Part shown: piece after piece, positions 56,015-62,913 of the stretch | Layout of the letters: each line of letters starts with the position of its first letter | How positions within the stretch are numbered: position 1 is the first letter of the stretch | Assembly: GCA_023954415.1 (NCBI GenBank) | Contig: JAMLIB010000008.1 | Coordinates: 62,001 to 126,000, forward strand | Reading direction: 5' to 3' | Length of the DNA: 64,000 nucleotides | Source of the DNA: Trueperaceae bacterium | GTDB lineage: Bacteria; Deinococcota; Deinococci; Deinococcales; Trueperaceae | Translations under genes and position numbers: made by a program | Notes under the pieces: generated by a model | Database searches by the model: none | The model's input: only the letters and a program-made list of their open reading frames with translations | Told to the model about the DNA's origin: nothing

Positions 56015-56395
56015 TTAGAGGCTCCTTCCTATCGGTAGGTCGAGCCAGATCTCGCGCTCCTCCAGGAGGATCTCGCGTAAGGACAAGGGTCGGGACCGCC
56101 CTTCGACGGCCAGTTGCACGTCGGCGCCGCCTGGCGTGACCGTGCCTTTGTAGGCGGTCGCGCCCGCGAGCTGCGCCGCCTTGGAGCGTACGTCGTCGTC
56201 GGGTGGGAAGATGAGCACTCGTACCTCGGTGCCTGAGGGCGGGAACTCGCCGAACACGAGGTGTCCGTCGACGACCTTGGCCGAAGCGTAAACGGTCAGG
56301 AGGTCGACGGAGACGATGCGGACCTCCGTCCCCTCGGGCATGGCAGGAAGCTGGAAGACCGCCTGGCCGAGCATCAGCAAGAACGCGATGCTCAT
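56015..56395 (-). CDS. small hypothetical protein heading two-component operon
   Basis: 126 residues. The N-terminus (SIAFLLMLGQAVFQLPA) is hydrophobic and could be a signal peptide or anchor; the rest is beta-rich with PPSGTEVRVLIFPPDDDVR and an acidic end LREILLEEREIWLDLP. No family recognised. It ends 2 nt before the regulator ATG and contains that gene's Shine-Dalgarno, which supports it being real. It has no Shine-Dalgarno of its own but starts on the stop codon of a 15-codon micro-ORF. If exported it could be a sensor partner of the kinase. Confidence 0.6.
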   Translation of the reverse strand: MSIAFLLMLGQAVFQLPAMPEGTEVRIVSVDLLTVYASAKVVDGHLVFGEFPPSGTEVRVLIFPPDDDVRSKAAQLAGATAYKGTVTPGGADVQLAVEGRSRPLSLREILLEEREIWLDLPIGRSL

Positions 56396-56439
56396 CCTCG
56401 TACCAGGCCACTGCAGCGCCCATGCTCAGCGCACGTCAT
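56392..56439 (-). CDS. possible leaderless 15-residue leader peptide
   Basis: ATG 56439 lies 6 nt after TAGCAT (minus strand 56451-56446), the leaderless spacing. It encodes MTCAEHGRCSGLVRG and stops with TGA overlapping the ATG of the 126-residue gene (ATGA). The downstream gene lacks a ribosome binding site, so coupling is plausible. Confidence 0.4.
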   Translation of the reverse strand: MTCAEHGRCSGLVRG

Positions 56440-56445
56440 GCAAGG

Positions 56446-56451
56446 ATGCTA
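56446..56451 (-). promoter_or_regulatory. -10 box (TAGCAT) of the two-component operon
   Basis: On the minus strand TAGCAT is followed by 6 nt and an ATG. It is the same hexamer and spacing as before the DUF4139 gene. Confidence 0.45.
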
Positions 56452-56599
56452 TCAGTGGCGCGTGAACCGCCCGCCGGAGCCGGCTTCAGGGAACCTTAAC
56501 CGCATCTACGCCGCGCGAGTGAACGAAGTAACCTCTTCGAGGCGGCCGGCCGCTGCATGATGAGGTCGGGCTAGACATCGACTAGCGGGAAGGGAACGC

Positions 56600-58240
56600 A
56601 TGTCAGGCAACCGGGGAGCCGCACTCGTGAGTATGCGGTCGCGCCCCTTGGCGCTACTCGTCGTCGTCCTGGTGTTGGCCGCGGGCGCGGCGCACGCACA
56701 GGGGTTCGACGAGAACCGTTACTACCAGCAATGCCTTCGCTTCGAGGCCGGTGGCGACCTCGAGACGGGCCGGCAGGCCTGTCTCAACGCCCTCCAGATC
56801 CGCCCGGACTTCGCCGCTGCCGAGCTGGCCCTCGCCCGCATCGAGCTGGGCCTCGGCGAGGTGGCGAGCGCCGAGAACCGCCTGCGCCGCGTGCGCAACC
56901 GGATCGACACGGCCGAGCCCATAGTGCTCCTGGCCGAGGCCGCCCTCGCCAACCACCGGCCGGGCGACGCGGAAGCGTTACTGCAAGAGGCGAAGGGCCG
57001 CCTGGCGACGCAGGGGAACGTCGAGCTGCAGGGGCGGGTCGCGTTCCTGCAAGGCCGCATCATGCAGAGCCAGGGCCGGTTCGGCGAGGCGCTCGACGCC
57101 TACGCCGACGCGATCCTCGGCAACCCCCTCGACGTCGGCTACCGGCTGGCCGACGCCAGGCTCAGGCTGCGCCTCGGCGAGCCGGCCTCGGCGGAGCAGC
57201 AGCTGCAGAGCTACATCAACCTCACGGGCGACGACCGGAACCCCGACGTGCGCTCGCTGATGGGCCGCGCGCAGTGGGCGAACGGGGAGCTCGACGCCGC
57301 CAACGGCAACATCGCCACGGCGCACCAGCTCCGCGGGGTACGCAACGTCTCGGCCCAGGCCGACGATCTGCGCGCCCTGGCCCTGATCGCCTACGCCCAG
57401 GGTGACGTCGACGCGGGCGGGCTCGCCATGCGCGAGTCGTTGAAGCGCGAGAACCTGACGTCCTTCCTGCGCGGCAACTCGCTCATCTGGCTCCTCCTGC
57501 TCGTGCTCCTCGTCGGCGCGCACCTCATCGGCGAGAGCCGCATCGCGTCGTCCTCCACCCTCGAGGTGGTCGACGGCCCGCGGAACTGGAGCGTCGGCCA
57601 GGTCTACTCGACCCTGTTCGCCGCGCTGCTGCTCGCGCTCCTCGTGACGGTCGTCTACGGCCTCGTGCGGTACGACAACTCGTTGGCCATCGTCACGCCG
57701 CCGCTGCGGAGCGAGACGCACGCGCTCTTCGTGACGGTGTTCGCCGTGCTGCTGGCGCTGCTGGCCTGGCGCCGGGTGCAGAGCAACGGCTTCGACGCCA
57801 TGGAGACGCTCCTCGGCGGCTCGCGCTTCACCTCTTACGGGATCGGGTGGGGTGCGCTGTTCCTCGCCGCCACCCTCGCCTACCTGCACTACTTCGACGG
57901 GGGGCTCGGCCGGTTCTACCTGGACTTCGTGCGCGTCTCGCCCTTCGTAGTGGCCGCGGCCTTCCTCGTGCCCCTCGCCGAGATCTACTTCCGGCCGTTC
58001 GTGATGACGCCGCTCACGCGCAGGTACGACGGGGCCATCGCGGCCGTCGCCTCGGCCTCCCTGTCGGCCATCGCCTTCGGCACGCCCACCCTGCTGCTCG
58101 TCGTAATGGGGCTGCTCCTGGCCGACGCCTACCGGCGCCGGAGGAGCGGCTGGGAAGTGCTGGTGGCGCAGCTCACCATGCACCTGGGGCTGCTGGCCGC
58201 TGCGCTCCTCAGCCCCTGGGTCAGAGCGCTCTTCTACTAG
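56600..58240 (+). CDS. TPR protein with C-terminal CPBP-like membrane domain
   Basis: 546 residues. Signal peptide or anchor in residues 12-34, ending AHAQ. Tetratricopeptide-like helical repeats fill about 40-275 (ACLNALQIRPDFAAAELALARIELGLGE and successive units). From about 290 come seven or eight membrane helices. The last part resembles CPBP intramembrane proteases but with degraded motifs: AEIYFR instead of EExxxR, no His in the second motif, and MHLGLL without the Asn of the third. It may have lost protease activity and serve as a membrane scaffold. GGGAAGGGA lies before the ATG. Upstream of truB by 31 nt. Confidence 0.65.
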   Translation: MSGNRGAALVSMRSRPLALLVVVLVLAAGAAHAQGFDENRYYQQCLRFEAGGDLETGRQACLNALQIRPDFAAAELALARIELGLGEVASAENRLRRVRNRIDTAEPIVLLAEAALANHRPGDAEALLQEAKGRLATQGNVELQGRVAFLQGRIMQSQGRFGEALDAYADAILGNPLDVGYRLADARLRLRLGEPASAEQQLQSYINLTGDDRNPDVRSLMGRAQWANGELDAANGNIATAHQLRGVRNVSAQADDLRALALIAYAQGDVDAGGLAMRESLKRENLTSFLRGNSLIWLLLLVLLVGAHLIGESRIASSSTLEVVDGPRNWSVGQVYSTLFAALLLALLVTVVYGLVRYDNSLAIVTPPLRSETHALFVTVFAVLLALLAWRRVQSNGFDAMETLLGGSRFTSYGIGWGALFLAATLAYLHYFDGGLGRFYLDFVRVSPFVVAAAFLVPLAEIYFRPFVMTPLTRRYDGAIAAVASASLSAIAFGTPTLLLVVMGLLLADAYRRRRSGWEVLVAQLTMHLGLLAAALLSPWVRALFY

Positions 58241-58271
58241 GCGAGTGCACGGCCTCCGCCGCGGCTAGCCC

Positions 58272-59321
58272 ATGCCCGTCCACCCCGTCGACAAACCGCT
58301 CGGCTCGAGCTCCCACGACGTCGTCGCCCGCGCCCGCCGCCTGCTCGGCACGCGGCGGGTCGGCCACGCCGGCACGCTCGACCCGCTGGCAACCGGCGTG
58401 CTCGTGCTCCTCTCCGAGGAGGCCACAAAGCTGTCGCCGTTCCTCACCGCGAGCGACAAGGAGTACCTGGCGTGGGTGGCCTTCGGGCTCGGCACGCCCA
58501 CGCTCGACGCCGAGCCGCCCGAGGACGAGGGCGCGTTGACCCGCGCGGCGCCCGACGCGCTGGCGGCGCTGACGCGAGCGGGCGTCGCGACCGCCGCACG
58601 CACCTTCCTCGGCCTCACCGAGCAGCGCCCGCCCGCCTTCTCCGCCATCAAGCAAGGCGGCACGCGGAGCTACGCCGCCGCGCGCCGCGGCGAGGCGACC
58701 GAGCCGCCGGCCCGGCCGGTCGCTTACCGCAGCGTGGAGGTCCTGGCCTTCGCGCCGCGGCGCGGGGACCTACCTCACGGCTTCGCACCGCGGCGCTGGG
58801 ACCCGCCTGCCGGCTCCGCGCCCGGACCAGCCGACCCTACCCAGGGCGCCAAGGGTGCCGGCCGCTCCGCCTGGCGACCGTCCGACGCGCCCGGCGGCCG
58901 CGGCTTCGACCTGCCGCCCGAGCTCGCCGAGCTGCCGTGCGCGCTAGTGTCCGTCACCGTCGCGGCCGGCACCTACGTGCGCTCGTTCGCGCGCGACCTC
59001 GGCGCACGCCTCGGCGTGCCCGCCCACCTCGCCGGCCTCGTCAGGGTGAGGGCCGGCAAGGTCGACCTGGCGGACTGCTCGCCGCTCGACGCGGTCTCTT
59101 CGGCAACGCCCCTCGACCCGGTCGCGCTCCTGCCCTACCCGTGCGCGCATCTCGACGACCGCGCGGCGACCGCCGTCCGGCAGGGCAAGCAGGTCGAGTT
59201 GGGCCTGACGGGCACCACCGCGCTCGTCGACGGGGAGGGGAACCTCGCCGCCATCGTCGAGCCCGGCCCGGACGGGCGCGTGCGCTATGCGCGCGTGTGG
59301 CAGCGCGGCATGACGCCCTGA
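58272..59321 (+). CDS. truB: tRNA pseudouridine-55 synthase
   Basis: 349 residues. Makes pseudouridine 55 in the T loop of tRNAs. VDKPLGSSSHDVV at the start, catalytic Asp37 in GHAGTLDPLATGVL, QRPPAFSAIKQGGTRSYAAAR near 115-135, and VSVTVAAGTYVRSFARDLGARLG near 235. About 60 residues of Pro/Gly/Arg-rich sequence (about 158-217) are inserted between the conserved halves and include an 11-residue direct repeat. No good ribosome binding site is seen, so it may be translated from the upstream transcript. Confidence 0.93.
   Translation: MPVHPVDKPLGSSSHDVVARARRLLGTRRVGHAGTLDPLATGVLVLLSEEATKLSPFLTASDKEYLAWVAFGLGTPTLDAEPPEDEGALTRAAPDALAALTRAGVATAARTFLGLTEQRPPAFSAIKQGGTRSYAAARRGEATEPPARPVAYRSVEVLAFAPRRGDLPHGFAPRRWDPPAGSAPGPADPTQGAKGAGRSAWRPSDAPGGRGFDLPPELAELPCALVSVTVAAGTYVRSFARDLGARLGVPAHLAGLVRVRAGKVDLADCSPLDAVSSATPLDPVALLPYPCAHLDDRAATAVRQGKQVELGLTGTTALVDGEGNLAAIVEPGPDGRVRYARVWQRGMTP
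58749..58808 (+). repeat. direct repeat inside truB insertion
   Basis: Two 27-nt copies (58749-58775 and 58782-58808) are identical at 23 positions and encode FAPRRGDLPHG and FAPRRWDPPAG, a 33-nt unit. It looks like a recent in-frame duplication. Confidence 0.7.
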
Positions 59322-59487
59322 CGCCGCCGAGACGGCACGCGTGGTCCGCGCCTCACGCCCGTTCCCGTGTCACGACCTGCGCTACTTGCCACTCCGGAGG
59401 GGGCGTCCGGCTGGGTAGACTCGTGAGGTTGTCTCTCAAGAACCACGCGGGGGCCGCTTCAGCGTCGCCCCCACAGGGAGCTGGAAG

Positions 59488-60612
59488 ATGAACATCGGGA
59501 TCCCCAAAGAGATCAAGCCGCAGGAGTACCGGGTGGCCGCCACGCCCGGCGCCGTCCACGCCCTCACCAGCGCCGGCCACCGCGTCGTCGTCGAGACGGG
59601 CGCGGGGCTGGGCTCCAGCTTCCCGGACGAGGAGTACCTGGCCGCCGGTGCCGAACTGGGCAGCGTGTCGGACGCCTGGGGCCAGCAGCTCGTCCTGAAG
59701 GTCAAGGAGCCCATCGAGCGCGAGTACGGCTACTTGCGCCCCGACCTGCTGCTCTTCACCTACTTGCACCTCGCGGCCGACCGGCCCCTCACGGACGCCC
59801 TCGTGACCAGCCGGACCACCGCGGTGGCGTACGAGACCGTCCAGCTCCCCAACGGCACCCTGCCCCTCCTCACCCCCATGAGCGAGGTGGCGGGCAGGAT
59901 GGCGCCCCAGGTCGGTGCGCACTTCCTCGAGCGTGCGCACGGCGGCAAGGGCGTGCTTCTCGCCGGTGTCCCCGGCGTGCAGACGGGCGTCGTCACCATC
60001 ATCGGCGCGGGCGTGGTGGGCACGAACGCCGCCAAGATCTCGCTCGGGCTCGGAGCGCGGGTCAACCTCCTCGACGTCAGCCACGCTCGCCTGCAGTACC
60101 TGGACGACGTCTTCGGCGGCCGCGTCCAGACGATGGCGAGCAACCTCGGCAACCTGCGCGAGCTCCTGCCCGTGACCGACCTGCTCATCGGCGCCGTGCT
60201 CATCCCCGGCGCCCGCGCACCGCGGCTCGTCACGCGCGACATGCTCGCCCTGATGAAGCCCGGCAGCGTGATCGTCGACGTGGCCGTCGACCAGGGCGGC
60301 TGCATCGAGACGATCCACGCCACCACGCACGAGAGCCCGACGTACGTCGTCGACGGCGTCGTGCACTACGGGGTCGCCAACATGCCGGGCGCCGTGCCGA
60401 ACACGAGCACCCGCGCCCTCTCGAACCAGACGCTGCCGTACGCCCTGCGCCTCGCCGCCAAGGGCTTGACCGCCCTGCAGGAGGACCCGGCGTTCCTCAA
60501 GGGCCTCAACACCCACGCCGGCGCCATCACGTACGGGGCCGTCGGCCAGACGTTCGGCCTCGAGGTCGTCGACCCCGCGACCGCGCTGCGCTCGGGCGGC
60601 GTGCCGGCCTGA
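59488..60612 (+). CDS. ald: alanine dehydrogenase
   Basis: 374 residues. Reversible NAD-dependent conversion of L-alanine to pyruvate and ammonia. IGIPKEIKPQEYRVAATPGAV at the start, LVLKVKEP near 72, FTYLHLAAD (catalytic His near 95), NAD loop IGAGVVGTNAAKIS near 175, VDVAVDQGGCIETIHATTH near 267, and PNTSTRALSNQTLPY. GGGAG/GGAAG precede the ATG; TAGACT (59416-59421) may be the -10 box. Convergent with ruvA, only 9 nt between stops. Confidence 0.96.
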   Translation: MNIGIPKEIKPQEYRVAATPGAVHALTSAGHRVVVETGAGLGSSFPDEEYLAAGAELGSVSDAWGQQLVLKVKEPIEREYGYLRPDLLLFTYLHLAADRPLTDALVTSRTTAVAYETVQLPNGTLPLLTPMSEVAGRMAPQVGAHFLERAHGGKGVLLAGVPGVQTGVVTIIGAGVVGTNAAKISLGLGARVNLLDVSHARLQYLDDVFGGRVQTMASNLGNLRELLPVTDLLIGAVLIPGARAPRLVTRDMLALMKPGSVIVDVAVDQGGCIETIHATTHESPTYVVDGVVHYGVANMPGAVPNTSTRALSNQTLPYALRLAAKGLTALQEDPAFLKGLNTHAGAITYGAVGQTFGLEVVDPATALRSGGVPA

Positions 60613-60621
60613 GGTAGCGCC

Positions 60622-61227
60622 TCAGCGCAGTTGAGCCAGCGCCTTGCGGATGAGCGCCTCGGCGGCGTCGGCAGGCGCCTTGGCCACCAGCTCCGCGACG
60701 GCGGCCCTCACCTGGCCCTCGCGGTACCCGAGGGCGAGCAGGGCGGCCACCGCGTCCTCCGCCGCAGGGCTCGCGCCGGCCTTGCCGCCCGGCACCGCCC
60801 CGCCGCCGGTCGCGAGCGCCACCAGCTCGTCCGGGAGCCGCCCCTTGAGCTCCAGGACGATGCGCTCGGCCGTGCGCTTGCCCACCCCCGGCGCGCTCGT
60901 CAGCAGGCCCGGGTCGCCGTTCAGGACGGCGGTCACGATCAAGTTGGCGTTCAGGCTCGAGAGGATGCCGAGCGCGAGCTTGGGGCCGATGCCGCCCACC
61001 TCGAGCAGGCGCTTGAACAAGGCGAGCTGCTCGGCCTGATGGAAGCCGTAGAGGCTGGGCTGTTCCTCCCTGACGACCAGGTGGGTGCGCAGGCGCGCTT
61101 CGCGCCCTACGACGCACTTGGCCAGGGTGGAGCTGGGGGCCATGACCTCGAGGCCGATGCCCCCGACGGAAACGACGACGCTGGCCTCGCCGACCGCGGC
61201 CACGATGCCCTCGACGAAGGCGATCAC
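60622..61227 (-). CDS. ruvA: Holliday junction branch migration protein RuvA
   Basis: 201 residues. Domain I OB fold (MIAFVEGIVAAVGEASVVVSVGGIGLEV), two helix-hairpin-helix motifs (LLEVGGIGPKLALGILSS; LTSAPGVGKRTAERIVLELK) near 70-125, and the mobile domain III (about 150-201) that contacts RuvB. Binds four-way junctions as a tetramer. GTG 61227 overlaps the upstream flavoprotein-fold gene by 4 nt (GTGA). No ribosome binding site of its own is evident, which fits coupling. Confidence 0.95.
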   Translation of the reverse strand: MIAFVEGIVAAVGEASVVVSVGGIGLEVMAPSSTLAKCVVGREARLRTHLVVREEQPSLYGFHQAEQLALFKRLLEVGGIGPKLALGILSSLNANLIVTAVLNGDPGLLTSAPGVGKRTAERIVLELKGRLPDELVALATGGGAVPGGKAGASPAAEDAVAALLALGYREGQVRAAVAELVAKAPADAAEALIRKALAQLR

Positions 61228-62003
61228 GGCTCCTCGAAGGCGGGCGCGAAGAGGAGGTCGTAACCGATGTCGCCCAGGTTGGCGCAGGCCGTGAGCCGCA
61301 TCGCGTACGCGAGCTCGGCCGCGATGTCGATGGGGTCGCGGTCGCCCTCGACCACGACGACCTCGGCCCCGACGGCGAGGTAACGCATGACGTCGATCCC
61401 GTCGCGAACGGGGCCGCCAGCCGCGATGGTGAGCATGCCGCCGGCGGCGTCGACCACCTCGGGGAGCAGCTCGATCACGGGCGGGGCCGCCAAGTGAGCG
61501 CCGAGCGCGCCGCTCACGACCACGGCGTCGACGCCGGCCTCCGCGGCCACCTCGGCGTCGGCCGCGGAGGCCACGCCGAAGAGCCACAAGGGGCAGCCGG
61601 CGGCGGCCCGGAGCTCCGCGAGGTCCTCGCGGCCGCGCGGGCGCCACTCCTCGACGCCGAACGGAGCGGTGTCGGCGAGGGGCGCCAGGTCGAGGCCGAT
61701 GGCGGCCACCCCGAGACCGGCCAGGCGCTTCACCTGGCTCACGAGCTCCGACATCGCGCGGGGCGGCAGGACGGCCACCGTGTGTACGGCCGGGTGCCGT
61801 TCCGCCGCGCCGAGCACGGCCTCGGCCGGCAACGCGGTCAGCTGGCCGCTAGCCACGGCGTCGCCACGGCGTCGTCTCGGCACGATGGGAGCCGCGAGCG
61901 TGAGCCCGAGGACGGCGGCCGTTGTGTCGGTGTTGGCGACGTCGTGCAGCGCCCGCGGCAGGAGCTGGTACGCGTCCAACGCGGCTAACTCGCGCTGTGT
62001 CAC
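61224..62003 (-). CDS. FMN-dependent alpha-hydroxyacid oxidase-like protein, probably inactive
   Basis: 259 residues, about 100 shorter than active family members. It keeps the framework: LLPRALHDVANTDTTAAVLGLTLAAPIV at the start, PLWLFGVASAADAEVAAEAGVDAVVVSG near 165-190, LLPEVVDAAGGMLTIAAGGPVRDGIDVMRYLAVGAEVVVV near 205-245. But the active enzymes have LKG and SNHGGRQLD where this has LFG and SGALGAHLA, so the FMN Lys and catalytic His appear to be missing. The segment with the substrate Tyr is also cut out. GTG 62003 has TATCAT 6 nt upstream (leaderless) and the stop overlaps the ruvA start, so the two are expressed together. Confidence 0.7.
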   Translation of the reverse strand: MTQRELAALDAYQLLPRALHDVANTDTTAAVLGLTLAAPIVPRRRRGDAVASGQLTALPAEAVLGAAERHPAVHTVAVLPPRAMSELVSQVKRLAGLGVAAIGLDLAPLADTAPFGVEEWRPRGREDLAELRAAAGCPLWLFGVASAADAEVAAEAGVDAVVVSGALGAHLAAPPVIELLPEVVDAAGGMLTIAAGGPVRDGIDVMRYLAVGAEVVVVEGDRDPIDIAAELAYAMRLTACANLGDIGYDLLFAPAFEEP

Positions 62004-62009
62004 ACCTGG

Positions 62010-62015
62010 ATGATA
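62010..62015 (-). promoter_or_regulatory. -10 box (TATCAT) for leaderless operon with ruvA
   Basis: On the minus strand TATCAT is followed by 6 nt and GTG 62003, with no Shine-Dalgarno. Confidence 0.5.
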
Positions 62016-62147
62016 GCAAGCGCCGGCGGGCGCCGGTCGACCGCCTCTGCCGCCGCCGGGCGCCCGGCGGCGGCCCCCGCGGCGCACGGGCGCCCGGCCG
62101 CGACGCGGGCCATCCGGCCGCCGTCCGGCCCTCACGGAACCGTCTGC

Positions 62148-62153
62148 TAACAT
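62148..62153 (+). promoter_or_regulatory. -10 box (TAACAT) for leaderless ABC transporter operon
   Basis: TAACAT is followed by 7 nt and GTG 62161, with no Shine-Dalgarno; divergent from the box at 62010. Confidence 0.5.
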
Positions 62154-62160
62154 CGCGGAT

Positions 62161-62913
62161 GTGAACGAACTCGTCTCCGCCACCGGCCTCAGCAAGGCCT
62201 TCGGCTCCGTCAAGGCAGTCGACGACCTGAGCTTCGCCGTGAAGGCATCGGAAGTGTTCGGCGTGCTCGGGCCCAACGGGGCCGGCAAGACCACCACGCT
62301 GCGGATCCTCGCCACCCTGCTCCAGCCCGACGCGGGCACGGCCACGGTCGCCGGTCACGACATCGTCAAGGACGCCGAGCTGGTGCGCGCGGCCATCGGC
62401 GTGGTCAACGGCGGCATGGGCCTCTACGACCGCCTCACGGGCCGCGAGATCCTCCACTACTTCGGCGGCCTCTACGGCATGCGCAGCGCGGCCATCGAGG
62501 CGCGGATCGCGGAGCTGGACCAGCTCCTCCAGCTCGGCGACACCCTGTCGCGCCGGGCCGGCGGCTTCTCGACCGGCATGAAGCAGAAGGTGGTCATCGC
62601 GCGCGCCGTTCTGCACGACCCGCAGGTCATCTTCTTCGACGAGGCGACCAGCGGCCTCGACGTCGTGGCGCGTCGCGCCGTCATCGACTTCGTCAAGGCG
62701 TACCCGAGCGCCGGGCGCGCCGTCGTCTACTCGACGCACGTGATGAGCGAGGTCGAGGAGCTCTGCGACCGCGCGTGCATCATCTACCGGGGCCGCAAGA
62801 TCGCCGAGGGGACCGTCGCCGAGCTCGCCGCGCAGGGCGACGGCAAGGGCTTGGAGGAGGCGTTCTTCCGCCTGGTCAACCGCTACGACACGTCGCGGGG
62901 GGTGGCCGCGTGA
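62161..62913 (+). CDS. NatA-like ABC transporter ATPase
   Basis: 250 residues. Walker A GPNGAGKTTT near 40, Q-loop region VNGGMGLYDRLTGRE, signature FSTGMKQKV near 138 (a variant of LSGGQ), Walker B VIFFDEATSGLD near 159, H-loop YSTHVMSEVEELCDR. It resembles the NatA sodium-export ATPase and related ABC-2 exporters. Leaderless GTG start. The stop overlaps the start of the permease gene (GTGA). Confidence 0.9.
   Translation: MNELVSATGLSKAFGSVKAVDDLSFAVKASEVFGVLGPNGAGKTTTLRILATLLQPDAGTATVAGHDIVKDAELVRAAIGVVNGGMGLYDRLTGREILHYFGGLYGMRSAAIEARIAELDQLLQLGDTLSRRAGGFSTGMKQKVVIARAVLHDPQVIFFDEATSGLDVVARRAVIDFVKAYPSAGRAVVYSTHVMSEVEELCDRACIIYRGRKIAEGTVAELAAQGDGKGLEEAFFRLVNRYDTSRGVAA

Noticed and set aside
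59386-59421. TTGCCA...TAGACT promoter for ald
   Set aside because: The 24-nt spacing is too long for a normal -35/-10 pair, so only the TAGACT is mentioned as a possible -10 box.
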